From Neolewinella persica DSM 23188 (lineage in GTDB: Bacteria > Bacteroidota > Bacteroidia > Chitinophagales > Saprospiraceae), in the NCBI RefSeq assembly GCF_000373105.1, contig NZ_KB890436.1, forward strand, positions 150,951-214,950: DNA of 64,000 bases, written 5' to 3'. This document shows, piece by piece, positions 42,641 to 50,866 of the stretch. The notes beneath the pieces were generated by a model. The model was not told where the DNA came from. It made no database searches and saw nothing but the letters and a program-made list of their open reading frames with translations. The translations under genes and the position numbers were made by a program. Position 1 is the stretch's first letter. Every line of letters starts with the position of its first letter.

Positions 42641-44164
42641 ATGAAAAAGTTTCTCTTCATTATTCTGGCTGCCGTTGTTGGCGGCCTCGCCGCCCTCGGT
42701 GGCGCGCAATACCTGGGCCTGAACGAGCAGGTCAAGTATGTGGAAGTACAACCCCAACCCACCACCAATTACGCTAATTTCGCGGAGCCCAGTACGACGG
42801 TAAACGTAAACCCTGCGCCAAGTGCCGGTTTTGCTACGGCGGCTGAAAAGGCGCTACCCGCAGTGGTACACATCAAGGCCAGCAAGCAAGCTGGCGGAGG
42901 CGGCAGAGGTGGTTTCGACCCTAATGAGATCCCCGAATCTTTAAGGGACCTTTTCGGTAACCCGGGAGAAGGCGGGCAACGCGGGGAAGCGCCGCTGCAA
43001 CAAGGTAGTGGCTCTGGGGTCATTATCAGCGCCGATGGTTACATTGCCACCAACAACCACGTGGTTGATGGAGCGGAAGACCTCCAGGTGGTTCTGAACG
43101 ACCAGCGGACTTACGATGCGGAAGTCATCGGTGTAGACCCGACCACCGACATTGCTCTGATCAAGATCAAAGAAACTAATCTGCCGACGGTTCAGTTTGC
43201 CGACAGTGATAAACTTAAGGTAGGCGAATGGGTTGTGGCCGTAGGTAACCCCTTCAGCCTGACCAGTACGGTCACTGCCGGTATCGTTTCGGCCAAAGGC
43301 CGGAGCATTGATATCGTACGCCGGAGTGGCGGCGAGCTGGCCATCGAGTCTTTCATCCAGACGGATGCCGTTGTCAACCCCGGCAACAGTGGTGGTGCTC
43401 TGGTCGACATTAACGGAGACCTGGTGGGCATCAACACGGCCATCAGTAGCCCAACTGGGGTATTTGCCGGTTACAGCTTTGCCGTACCGTCAGCCATCGT
43501 TAAAAAGGTGGTGGAAGACCTCCGGGAATTCGGCATCGTTCAGCGTGGCCTGCTTGGTGCACGGATTATGGAGCTCAACACTGCCCGGGCGGAGGAGCTT
43601 GGGATTGACCGCGATAACGGTGTCCTTGTTTCAGAAGTAACCGAAGACAGTGCGGCGGAAGAAGCCGGCCTGAAGAACGGCGATGTGATCACCGGCGTTG
43701 ACGGTGTCATCACCCTTCGCAACAGTGAACTGTTGGAGCAACTGGGCCGCCACCGCCCCGGCGACGTCGTGAAGATCAGTTACGAACGCGATGGCCAGGA
43801 ACGTACGGCTACTGCCCGACTGCGTAACGCAGAAGGAACGACGGATGTCGTCCGGCCTGCGCCGAAACCGGCCTCGGTTTCTGAGCTCGGCGCGGAATTT
43901 GTCAGTCTTGATGACGCTACGGCAGAAAAGCTGAACATCTCCGGTGGCGTCACCGTTGCAGATATCCAGGGAGGTATCCTCTCGGAGCAAACCCGGATCC
44001 GCCCGGGTTTCATCATCACTAAAGTTAATGATCGAAATATTCGGGATACCGAAGATTTTCAGAAAGCGATGAAAAGCGCTAATGGAACAGTTTCGCTCAA
44101 AGGCGTTTATCCCAACGATCCTGAGCGGGTCGTTCGCTATGCTATCGACAAGTCAGAATATTAA
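42641..44164 (+). CDS. Periplasmic Do/HtrA serine protease (DegP/DegQ-like)
   Basis: 507 residues: N-terminal signal anchor (FLFIILAAVVGGLAALGGAQ), a trypsin-like domain with His140 (IATNNHVVDGAED), Asp170 (DPTTDIALIKI) and nucleophile Ser250 (NPGNSGGALVDINGDLVGIN), and two PDZ domains (about 305-400, LGARIMELNTARAEELGI; about 410-500, VADIQGGILSEQTRIRPGFI). This is the standard HtrA architecture for degrading or refolding damaged envelope proteins. The gene is followed by an intrinsic terminator. No sigma-E/Rse genes are adjacent; regulation is not visible beyond the upstream motif. Confidence 0.95.
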   Translation: MKKFLFIILAAVVGGLAALGGAQYLGLNEQVKYVEVQPQPTTNYANFAEPSTTVNVNPAPSAGFATAAEKALPAVVHIKASKQAGGGGRGGFDPNEIPESLRDLFGNPGEGGQRGEAPLQQGSGSGVIISADGYIATNNHVVDGAEDLQVVLNDQRTYDAEVIGVDPTTDIALIKIKETNLPTVQFADSDKLKVGEWVVAVGNPFSLTSTVTAGIVSAKGRSIDIVRRSGGELAIESFIQTDAVVNPGNSGGALVDINGDLVGINTAISSPTGVFAGYSFAVPSAIVKKVVEDLREFGIVQRGLLGARIMELNTARAEELGIDRDNGVLVSEVTEDSAAEEAGLKNGDVITGVDGVITLRNSELLEQLGRHRPGDVVKISYERDGQERTATARLRNAEGTTDVVRPAPKPASVSELGAEFVSLDDATAEKLNISGGVTVADIQGGILSEQTRIRPGFIITKVNDRNIRDTEDFQKAMKSANGTVSLKGVYPNDPERVVRYAIDKSEY

Positions 44165-44189
44165 CCCAACCCCCAAATGAATTCTTTAT

Positions 44190-44226
44190 GCGGCCTTCCT
44201 CAGCGGGAAGGCCGCTTTTGTTTTTC
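44190..44226 (+). terminator. Intrinsic terminator after the HtrA gene
   Basis: 10-bp stem GCGGCCTTCC / GGAAGGCCGC, 6-nt loop, then TTTTGTTTTT. Confidence 0.88.
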
Positions 44227-44315
44227 TAAACGAGACTTAGTGTTAAAAGTCGGCAAGGGACAAAGGAAAAGGACCGCGGTAACATCCATCTTTTGTAAAA
44301 AATCGTTCATAGAGC

Positions 44316-44792
44316 ATGAAACACTTCTTCCTTTTGCTGCTCTGCCTTAGTCTGGCCACGGTGCTTCCCGCTCTTTCGGCTTGTTGGGGAGGTGATGGTT
44401 TAGGAGAAGAGCCGATGAAGGGGAGCCTTTACTTTTCTGTTGACAATGTCCGGGAAGCAAAGGGAACAATTTGGGTAGGCATCTACGAGTCAGCGGATGA
44501 CTTTCTTGATCGCGAAAAAGCGCGTTTGGTGGCCGTTAAAGTAACTGACACCGGCCAGGCAATAATTGAGGTGCCTGACATGGTTTTTGGAAAGGATTAT
44601 GCCCTGGGCATTTTTCACGATGAAAACGATAATGGGGAATTTGATACCAATTTTATTGGGTTACCGGCCGAGCCCTGGGCTTTCAGTGGGACGCTAAAGA
44701 GCCGGTTCCGCCTCCCGAAATTTGAAGAAGTAAGCTTCACCTTTCGGCATCAGGCACCACCTCAGGTTTTACGACTGCGGACTTGGTTTTAG
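44316..44792 (+). CDS. DUF2141 domain protein, exported
   Basis: 158 residues with a signal peptide (MKHFFLLLLCLSLATVLPAL, ending near SAC; a Cys at about residue 22 could also be a lipobox) and a DUF2141 beta-sandwich: KGTIWVGIYESADDFLD, AIIEVPDMVFGKDYALGIFH, DENDNGEFDTNFIGLPAEPW, the characteristic DxNxNGxxDxNxxGxPxE signature of the family. The role is unknown, with a suspected metal (Ca-like) site at DENDNGEFD. It is a standalone gene between the HtrA terminator and the MbnP locus. Confidence 0.88.
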   Translation: MKHFFLLLLCLSLATVLPALSACWGGDGLGEEPMKGSLYFSVDNVREAKGTIWVGIYESADDFLDREKARLVAVKVTDTGQAIIEVPDMVFGKDYALGIFHDENDNGEFDTNFIGLPAEPWAFSGTLKSRFRLPKFEEVSFTFRHQAPPQVLRLRTWF

Positions 44793-45153
44793 ATGCAGGG
44801 CGCAAACCTGATTGTCTCGCCAGGGCGGTAGCCAGTTACGTACGGTAGCGAGCAGCGCTTCAGCTCGTGGAGCTTTGTTTTCCATGCCTTTGCTTTAATG
44901 CAGGTAAGGGTAACACTAACCCGACAATTCCTTGATAGGTGAATAGGCGGTTTGCTCCGGCAGCGCACACAATATTTGGTCGGCAATCAAACAAAACAAT
45001 GACCGTTTTTTGGTATCTATCCAGGCTGCGGTATTGTTTTATTAGTAGCTTTTAAATACTTAATTAGGACAACTTGGTTGGTAATAGCCTCAATACTCCC
45101 ATGCTGCTGTGCTGGTTACTATCCAAGGTCCATCTATCTAAAAAACTTAACCA
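44793..45153. other. Gene-free spacer upstream of the MbnP-like gene
   Basis: No supportable gene. It contains GGGCGGTAGCC / GGTAGCGAGC words near 44825-44850 of the kind seen at 10448-10590; the remainder is AT-rich and unremarkable. Confidence 0.5.
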
Positions 45154-45915
45154 ATGAAGTACTTAAGCCTACTGGCCTTTCCCCTCATGTTTTTATTTGC
45201 CGGCTGTATGGACGACGATGACTCCGTAACGGGAGGAGAGGTGGCAACCACTGTCAATTTCCGTGCAGAGTACGATGATGCCGATCTGAGCATTCAAAGT
45301 ATTGCCTACGACTACCCAACGGGCGCCAAGTTAAAAACAACGCTTTTTCAATATTATGTTTCTGACCTTGAGTTGCTCCCCGCCGCCGGCGGGGCTGCCG
45401 TCCGCCTGGCAGATATAGACCTGATTCGTTACCAATCAGAAACGGACGGTTCGGTAACCAGCCGGACCTACAATGTGCCCGTAGGTGATTATGTCGGTCT
45501 GCGTTTCGGCCTGGGTGTGAAGCCCGATTTGAACGCGATGGACCCAAATGAATTTTCTGCTGATTTTGTACTCAATGAAGTCCAGTTCTGGAACGCTAAC
45601 GCCCGCTACGTTTTTGCTAAGATCGAAGCAAACGCAGACCTCGAAGACGACGGTACCTTCGATACGGGGCTTACCTACCACTTGGGTAGCGATGCGATGT
45701 ACACGACCATCACTTTCACGGGTGACTTCACGATTAGTACCACGGCCAACCCGGAACTGAACATCGTCGCCGACGTCTTTAAAGCACTGGCAAGCGATAC
45801 GGAGAGCTTTGATATCTCCAATCCGGATCAGCAGCGTATCCACGGCATGAACCAGGCCATTGGTCAGGACATCTGGACCCGCCTCGCAGGGCAGTTTGAG
45901 CTACAGATTCGTTAA
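45154..45915 (+). CDS. MbnP-like copper-related lipoprotein
   Basis: 253-residue lipoprotein (lipobox FLFAGC) of the MbnP family, which includes the copper-binding partner of methanobactin operons. Family features: AEYDDADL, FQYYVSDLELLPA, RTYNVPVGDYVGLRFGLGV, EVQFWNANARYVFAKIEANA (the conserved aromatic/Trp block), TYHLGSDAMYTTITFTGDFT, and the C-terminal HGMNQAIGQ. In characterised MbnP a Trp is converted to kynurenine by the di-heme enzyme MbnH to form the copper site; the Trp in FWNANARYVF is a candidate. A di-heme peroxidase begins 12 bp downstream, as in mbnPH pairs. No methanobactin peptide gene is seen. Confidence 0.85.
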   Translation: MKYLSLLAFPLMFLFAGCMDDDDSVTGGEVATTVNFRAEYDDADLSIQSIAYDYPTGAKLKTTLFQYYVSDLELLPAAGGAAVRLADIDLIRYQSETDGSVTSRTYNVPVGDYVGLRFGLGVKPDLNAMDPNEFSADFVLNEVQFWNANARYVFAKIEANADLEDDGTFDTGLTYHLGSDAMYTTITFTGDFTISTTANPELNIVADVFKALASDTESFDISNPDQQRIHGMNQAIGQDIWTRLAGQFELQIR

Positions 45916-45927
45916 TTACGATACACA

Positions 45928-47010
45928 ATGATGCGGATCTTCTTCCCGGCAATCCTTCTTTGCTTATTGGTCGCCTGCCAGCCTCCGGCGCCAACCCCAA
46001 TGAATATTCCTGAACCAGAGGCTTTCGCAAAAATCATTTATCCCCCCGATAATCCGACGACGGAGGAAGGGCTCGCCCTGGGGCGAGCCCTTTTCTTTGA
46101 TCCACTGCTGTCGGCAGATTCTACGGTCAGCTGCAGTACCTGTCACCTTCCTGAACTTGCTTTTACCGACCGACAGCCCATCAGTGTTGGCATCAACGGC
46201 AGGTTGGGCCGGCGCAACGCGCCGGGTCTTACCAACGTAGGTTACCTCCACCAAACCCTGTTCTGGGACGGCCGGGCCGATAACCTCGAAACCCAGGCTT
46301 TGCACCCCGTAGCAGACCCTAATGAAATGGGGGGGAGCTGGCAATTGATGATCAGTAAACTCAGAAGGCATCCGGTCTACTGGCCACAGTTTGAGCGCGC
46401 TTTTGGCCTCAAGGAGTTGTCGGAATTGAACCCGGACTACGTGGGTAAAGCCCTGGCACAATACCAGCGGAGTTTAATTTCATCCGATTCAAAATACGAC
46501 CGGGTACAACGCGGAGAAGCGACTTTCACCGAGGAAGAAGCACTGGGTAATGCCATCTTTTTCGATTTGGCGGACGAGCCGAATGCCGGTAAATACGCTG
46601 AGATTCCCACGGGAGAATGTGCTCATTGTCACATCCCGCCGCATTTTACCAACCAGCTTTTTTCTAATAATGGCCTGGATGAGGCCAATTCCCTCGACGA
46701 CTTTAAAGACCCAGGTCGGGGACCAATTTCGGGGAGTAAGTATGACAACGGCAAGTTCAGGGTACCTTCCTTACGCAACGTAGCCCTAACCGGCCCGTAC
46801 ATGCATGATGGCCGGTTCAACTCTCTTAAAGAAGTGGTGGATCACTATGATGCTGGCGGGAAATATGCTGAGAACAAGGATCCCAACATCATTCCTCTTG
46901 GTCTTTCTCCCGACCAGCACCGCGCATTAGTTGCTTTCTTGCAAACCCTTACGGATACTTCTTTTGTTAGTCAGGGAGTCAGGGAGTCAGAGAGTCAAGG
47001 AGTCAGATAG
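45928..47010 (+). CDS. Di-heme cytochrome c peroxidase / MauG-MbnH-like protein 1
   Basis: 360-residue lipoprotein (lipobox LLVAC) with two CxxCH sites: CSTCH (Cys69-His73) and CAHCH (Cys231-His235), and conserved blocks LGRALFFDPLLSADSTVSCS, FTDRQPISVGINGRLGRRNA, GPYMHDGRFNSLKEVVDHYD. This is the CcpA/MauG family, covering bacterial peroxidases and oxidising partner enzymes such as MbnH. With the MbnP-like lipoprotein 12 bp upstream the MbnH role is favoured. Anomaly: the last about 12 codons (VSQGVRESESQGVR) are read from an AGTCA-type repeat, so the true C-terminus has been replaced or extended by intergenic repeat. Confidence 0.88.
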   Translation: MMRIFFPAILLCLLVACQPPAPTPMNIPEPEAFAKIIYPPDNPTTEEGLALGRALFFDPLLSADSTVSCSTCHLPELAFTDRQPISVGINGRLGRRNAPGLTNVGYLHQTLFWDGRADNLETQALHPVADPNEMGGSWQLMISKLRRHPVYWPQFERAFGLKELSELNPDYVGKALAQYQRSLISSDSKYDRVQRGEATFTEEEALGNAIFFDLADEPNAGKYAEIPTGECAHCHIPPHFTNQLFSNNGLDEANSLDDFKDPGRGPISGSKYDNGKFRVPSLRNVALTGPYMHDGRFNSLKEVVDHYDAGGKYAENKDPNIIPLGLSPDQHRALVAFLQTLTDTSFVSQGVRESESQGVR

Positions 47011-47085
47011 TCACAGCATAATCTCCGTGACCGCTTGATTCTCTGACTTCAGACTGTTTGACTCCCTGACTCTTTGACCATCTGA
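46971..47085. repeat. Inverted AGTCA arrays between the two peroxidase genes
   Basis: The left half is a direct array of AGTCAGGGAGTCAGAGAGTC-type words, the right half its inverse (GACTCCCTGACTCTTTGACC); the loop is about 47012-47039. The left array encodes the C-terminus of the first peroxidase; the right one abuts the start codon of the second, whose ATG lies inside the repeat word CTGACTATG. The structure parallels 11190-11305. Confidence 0.75.
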
Positions 47086-47087
47086 CT

Positions 47088-48218
47088 ATGTATCGTTTTC
47101 TCCTGCTTTTCTCTCTCTTCACGCTCTTCGTTGCCAGCAGCTGCGAGCCAGACCCGCCTTTGCCCTGCGAAGGCTGTCCGGTAGATCCGGAGGATCGGGT
47201 GATCACCGGCCCCTCAACCCCCACGCCCTTTACCCTGGAGGTGCCGGATCATATGCCCCGGCCAATTGTTGATGAAACGAACCCATTAACGGTGGAGGGA
47301 ATTGCGCTGGGACGCAGGTTGTTTTATGATAAGATTATGGGCCGGGACAGTGCTTTTGCCTGCGCCGATTGCCATTTACAAGAGAAAGCATTTACCGACG
47401 GCCGCGCCTTAGCGGTAGGGGTAGGGGGGCAGCCAGGAACGCGTAGCGCGATGTCGATCGTAAACCTGGCGTTTAACCCAACGGCCTTTAACTGGGACGG
47501 TGGACAACTGAAAATATGGGAACAGGCCATCCATCCCGTCGAAAACATGCTCGAAATGGACGAAGACTGGGAGCGGGTGCTGGTCAGGTTGCGGCGCAGC
47601 GAAGATTATCCGCAGCGCTTCAGAGCAGCCTTTGGGGTAGGGCGCACGGGGGAGATTACCCGGGAGATGGCGGTGAAAGCCATTGCGCAGTTCGAGCATA
47701 CTATTGTGTCTGCCGACAGCCATTTCGACCGCGTGGTGTACCTGAATTCCGAATTCTTCACCGAAGAGGAACAGTTTGGAGCAGATAGCCTGTTTTTCAT
47801 TGAAAACGTTCCCATAGGGGCCGATCACCCAGGGTGCGGGCATTGCCATAATGCCCCTTCCTTTGGAGATAATTTATTCAAAAACAACGGCATCGAGGAT
47901 GTGGCCAGCCTGGATGATTTTCCAGATAAAGGCTTCGGAGTTGTATCGGGCAGCCGGTCGGATAATGGCAAGTTCCGCTCAACGACCCTACGCAATATTG
48001 CGCTCACTGGCCCCTACATGCACGACGGGCGCTTTGCCACGCTGGAGGAGGTACTGGATCATTATGCTTCGGGTGGACATGCCGTCGAGAACAAAGACCC
48101 CAATATCACCGGTTTCACGCTGACGGAAGAGAAGAAAGCGGCTTTGCTGGCTTTCCTCAATTCCCTAACGGATGAAAGCCTGCTGACGGATGAGCGGTAT
48201 TCTAATCCGTTTGAATAG
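47088..48218 (+). CDS. Di-heme cytochrome c peroxidase / MauG-MbnH-like protein 2
   Basis: 376-residue lipoprotein (VASSC) with CADCH (Cys92) and CGHCH (Cys250) heme sites. Conserved: LGRRLFYDKIMGRDSAFACA, FTDGRALAVGVGGQPGTRSA, AFNWDGGQLKIWEQAIHPVE, TGPYMHDGRFATLEEVLDHY. Clearly homologous to the preceding gene but divergent, so an old duplication. Presence of both behind an MbnP-like gene suggests two-electron oxidation or peroxide chemistry coupled to copper handling; simple peroxide detoxification remains possible. The start codon lies at the end of the inverted array. Confidence 0.88.
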   Translation: MYRFLLLFSLFTLFVASSCEPDPPLPCEGCPVDPEDRVITGPSTPTPFTLEVPDHMPRPIVDETNPLTVEGIALGRRLFYDKIMGRDSAFACADCHLQEKAFTDGRALAVGVGGQPGTRSAMSIVNLAFNPTAFNWDGGQLKIWEQAIHPVENMLEMDEDWERVLVRLRRSEDYPQRFRAAFGVGRTGEITREMAVKAIAQFEHTIVSADSHFDRVVYLNSEFFTEEEQFGADSLFFIENVPIGADHPGCGHCHNAPSFGDNLFKNNGIEDVASLDDFPDKGFGVVSGSRSDNGKFRSTTLRNIALTGPYMHDGRFATLEEVLDHYASGGHAVENKDPNITGFTLTEEKKAALLAFLNSLTDESLLTDERYSNPFE

Positions 48219-48234
48219 GGCTGAGTAGAAGAGT

Positions 48235-48288
48235 AACCACTAAGGCATTAAGGCACTTAGAAGCTACACTAAGAAGAAGGTATTGGAG
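48235..48288. repeat. 55-bp repeat shared with 16121-16175, copy B
   Basis: AAGGCACTTAGA, GCTACACTAAG, AAGG and TTGGAG align with copy A; again between convergent genes. Confidence 0.65.
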
Positions 48289-48401
48289 CAGTAACCAATA
48301 AGTACATTTAGGCATTAAGTAATAAGATGGGAGGTTACAAGAGGGGTATTATTACGTCAATTGCGAACTTCCTTTTGCAATCGCGCTACCAGACTAATTA
48401 G

Positions 48402-48420
48402 GGCGGGGCCGCAGGTGAAA
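48402..48420 (-). repeat. Dispersed 19-bp motif between the second peroxidase and VWA genes
   Basis: TTTCACCTGCGGCCCCGCC, two differences; flank CCTTTCC. Confidence 0.75.
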
Positions 48421-48509
48421 GGAAAGGATAAAGGAGCAGGGTTGCCCGGTCGAGAATTTGTAATCTGAGTACCCTCTATTTTACCTGAAAACACCGATGC
48501 TTGGGTCAT

Positions 48510-48541
48510 CCCTCTCCGGGGGAGAGGGACCGAGGGAGAGG
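48510..48541. repeat. Diverged double-hairpin repeat, copy 3
   Basis: CCCTCTCC-GGG-GGAGAGGG followed by ACCGAGGGAGAGG, structurally like the elements at 8320 and 21112 but with coordinated base changes that keep the stem. Confidence 0.6.
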
Positions 48542-48604
48542 TGCCTAAGGGCTAGCAGAAACAAACATTCTCTCCTACATCCGACCTGTAACTACGAGGC
48601 AACA

Positions 48605-49246
48605 CTATTCATCCTCCGCCTCATTGTCCTTCGCTAAATTATCCATGTCTGTCCCGTAAATGCGGCCGGTTGAAGCGTTGTAGTGTTGTGAGCGCATCTT
48701 GGAATAATTCCGCATGCTTTTGTTAAAGCCCTTGCTGTCATTACTGACTCGCAAGGAATTTCCTTTGCTGACACCCCACGACTGCGCATCCCGCATCGCC
48801 TGCTCGGTAGTTCCCATAAAAGTGATTGTCCAGGCTGGTTTACCGGCCTTTTTGTCGGAGATAAGCTTGGTAATGGCGGCCTTGTCGTACTCCTGCGAAC
48901 TGTTTTCCTGCCCGTCGGTCATGATGGTTACCAGCACGGAGTCCTGTCCCTCCGGCACGAGTTGAAACCCTTGCCCGATGGCATCGAATAAGGCCGTCAT
49001 GCCCTGAGGGGTGTAGGCGTCGGCCAGCTTGTCCGTCAGCTTCTCCGCCTTTTTAGAGTTGACTAATTCCTTGAAATAACCCGGGCTGGAAAACTGGGTG
49101 ACGATGGTACGAATCTTGGCTTCTCCCAGGGCGATGTCATCTTTGATTTCCTTGAAAATCATTTTCAGGCCGCCACGGATTTCGTCGGCCTTCGAAAGCA
49201 TTGATCCGCTTGCGTCGATGATGATGAGGTTGGTGATTTTTGTCAT
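48605..49246 (-). CDS. VWA-domain protein
   Basis: 213-residue von Willebrand factor A domain with a perfect MIDAS: DASGSM near residue 10, the TPQGMT threonine loop, and IMTDGQENSS for the acidic site. It also has NSLRVSNDSKGFNKSMRNYS at the end and an acidic tail. No signal peptide, so cytosolic; metal-dependent protein-protein adhesion in a complex is the expected role, but no AAA+ or MoxR partner is adjacent. Rather short for stand-alone VWA proteins of tellurium or chelatase systems. ATG at 49246. Confidence 0.85.
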   Translation of the reverse strand: MTKITNLIIIDASGSMLSKADEIRGGLKMIFKEIKDDIALGEAKIRTIVTQFSSPGYFKELVNSKKAEKLTDKLADAYTPQGMTALFDAIGQGFQLVPEGQDSVLVTIMTDGQENSSQEYDKAAITKLISDKKAGKPAWTITFMGTTEQAMRDAQSWGVSKGNSLRVSNDSKGFNKSMRNYSKMRSQHYNASTGRIYGTDMDNLAKDNEAEDE

Positions 49247-49423
49247 GGCGGCTTAGTTTTTGGGTTAGGTTAATGTGGCTGGCCAAACCAATAAAGCACA
49301 ATACTTTGGCAGGCAGCCGGTTAAACAACACGCTCTTAGCAGGCGTAAGTTGCAGGCTAGCGGATCGTTTCAGAAATATCCTGACTTTCTCCGTACGGAC
49401 GGGGCTTGCCTCCCGTTCGCGAA

Positions 49424-49441
49424 CCGGACCTGGAGGTCCGG
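49424..49441 (-). other. Short hairpin just after queA
   Basis: Perfect dyad CCGGACCT-GG-AGGTCCGG five bases beyond the queA stop. No T-tract, so only a possible transcript-end stabiliser. Confidence 0.4.
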
Positions 49442-49446
49442 AACCT

Positions 49447-50691
49447 TTACCGCCACAACAAACTACTATCCCCATAACTCAAAAACCGAAAGTCATTCGC
49501 CAGCGCATAGTCGTAGATCTTATGCCAGTCATCGCCGACGATGGCGGCGACGAGCAGCAGCAGAGTAGAGCGGGGCTGGTGGAAGTTGGTGATGAGTCCG
49601 TCGGCAAATTGTAGGGTGGCGAAGGGCGTAAGCAGGAGTTGGGTATAGCCGGATAGTTGGGATAGGTTATTGGTGGCCATCAGGTCCCTCAAGCCATGGG
49701 CAGCAGTGAGCGGAGAAACGGCAGTAAGTCGGGAATCATCGGCGACCCACTGGCCAATCTCTACCGGGCCATCAACAATCATAGTTTCCCCGATAGCGAA
49801 ACCAGCACCCAGGTAGAATAAACTCTCCAAACACCGCAGGCTGGTGGTGCCGACACTAACGACCGGCTTACCGCTTTCCAGCTGCGCCAGCAGCCGCTCA
49901 ACGAAGGCGCTGGTTACCGTGAAGTACTCCCGGTGCATGGTGTGTCCGCCGAGGGTGGCCGCGTCAACGGGCTTAAAAGTGCCAGCACCGACGTGGAGGG
50001 TAACCTCCTGCCAGCCGACACCCCGTTGGGCCAGGTTGGCCATTACTTCCGGAGTGAAGTGGAGCCCTGCGGTGGGCGCAGCAACGGAACCTTCGGTTTT
50101 GGCGAAAACTGTTTGGTAGCGGTCGTGGTCAGCTGCTTCAGCGGAGCGGCCGAGGTAGGGCGGTAACGGTATGGTACCCGCCGCAGCCAGCACTTCGGCA
50201 AAGGTGACGGGTGGGCCGTCCGTCGTCCAACTAAAGGTTACGGCAAAGGTATTATCCTGTCGTTCTCCCCGCACTGCTTCGAGGCTTATGGCATGTCCCC
50301 CGATCTCTAGCGGAAGGGTCAGTGCGCCCCGTTTCCACCGCCGGTTACCGCCAATTAAAACCTTCCACTGCACCTGCGACCGCGCCCCCAAACTCTGTGC
50401 ATAATCCACCGGCAGTAAAGGGTCGAGGCAGAAAATTTCAATCGGTCGCTTTCCTTCGGCGAGCGGAAAAAATAACCGGGCATGGATCACCCGCGTCTTG
50501 TTACCAATCAGGAGTGTACCTTCCGGCAACCGGCTGGGTAACTCGCTGAAAACTCCGGTCGTGACTTCCCCATTCTGATAAATCAGCTGCTTTGCCTGAT
50601 CGCGTTCGGCCACCGGATATCGGGCGATGCGTTCGTCGGGCAGGTCGTAATCAAAAACGTCGATGGAGAGGTTACGGGCGTTGGCTGGCAT
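49447..50691 (-). CDS. queA: S-adenosylmethionine:tRNA ribosyltransferase-isomerase
   Basis: QueA transfers and isomerises the ribosyl moiety of AdoMet onto 7-aminomethyl-7-deazaguanine at tRNA position 34, making epoxyqueuosine. 414 residues. Motifs: DVFDYDLPDERIARYPV, LLIGNKTRVIHARLFF, SVAAPTAGLHFTPEVM, LHVGAGTFKPVDAATLGGHT, MHREYFTV, and the C-terminal LITNFHQPRSTLLLLVAAIV and SYGDSSLL. The frame continues to 50760, but the family start MPANARNLSIDVFDYDLPDE is at 50691. It is longer than many QueA proteins (about 350) through insertions. One insertion (around residues 98-115) contains a reverse 19-bp motif. Confidence 0.95.
   Translation of the reverse strand: MPANARNLSIDVFDYDLPDERIARYPVAERDQAKQLIYQNGEVTTGVFSELPSRLPEGTLLIGNKTRVIHARLFFPLAEGKRPIEIFCLDPLLPVDYAQSLGARSQVQWKVLIGGNRRWKRGALTLPLEIGGHAISLEAVRGERQDNTFAVTFSWTTDGPPVTFAEVLAAAGTIPLPPYLGRSAEAADHDRYQTVFAKTEGSVAAPTAGLHFTPEVMANLAQRGVGWQEVTLHVGAGTFKPVDAATLGGHTMHREYFTVTSAFVERLLAQLESGKPVVSVGTTSLRCLESLFYLGAGFAIGETMIVDGPVEIGQWVADDSRLTAVSPLTAAHGLRDLMATNNLSQLSGYTQLLLTPFATLQFADGLITNFHQPRSTLLLLVAAIVGDDWHKIYDYALANDFRFLSYGDSSLLWR
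50368..50386 (+). repeat. Dispersed 19-bp motif inside queA
   Basis: CTGCACCTGCGACCGCGCC, antisense; coding strand reads Ala-Arg-Ser-Gln-Val-Gln, nearly the peptide encoded by the FG-GAP gene copy. The flank AAAACCTTCCA is conserved. Confidence 0.85.
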
Positions 50692-50866
50692 GGGAAGGGA
50701 AACAATGAAGGGGCAAAGATAAGCTGCAAAGCAAGTCCCGGTTCCGTTGCGTACCATCAATTTCTGTTATTGGACCTGCAAACGCGGTCGTTTATCGAAA
50801 AGCAAAAACGATCTTAGAATTACTTACGTTCTTTGTGTCTAATAAAACATTTGAGAAAAAAGTAGT

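Larger units (their letters stand above)
48219..48604. other. Gene-free spacer between the second peroxidase gene and the VWA gene
   Basis: No gene. It contains the second copy of the 55-bp element, a 19-bp motif and the diverged third double-hairpin, all within 310 bp, the densest mix of repeat families in the window. Confidence 0.65.

Noticed and set aside
44789..44986. 65-codon Cys/Arg-rich minus frame
   Set aside because: Atypical composition, no motif, overlaps the end of the DUF2141 gene.
47395..47410. GGCCGCGCC match to the 19-bp motif in the second peroxidase
   Set aside because: The GCACC half is missing; explained by the conserved DGRALAV codons.
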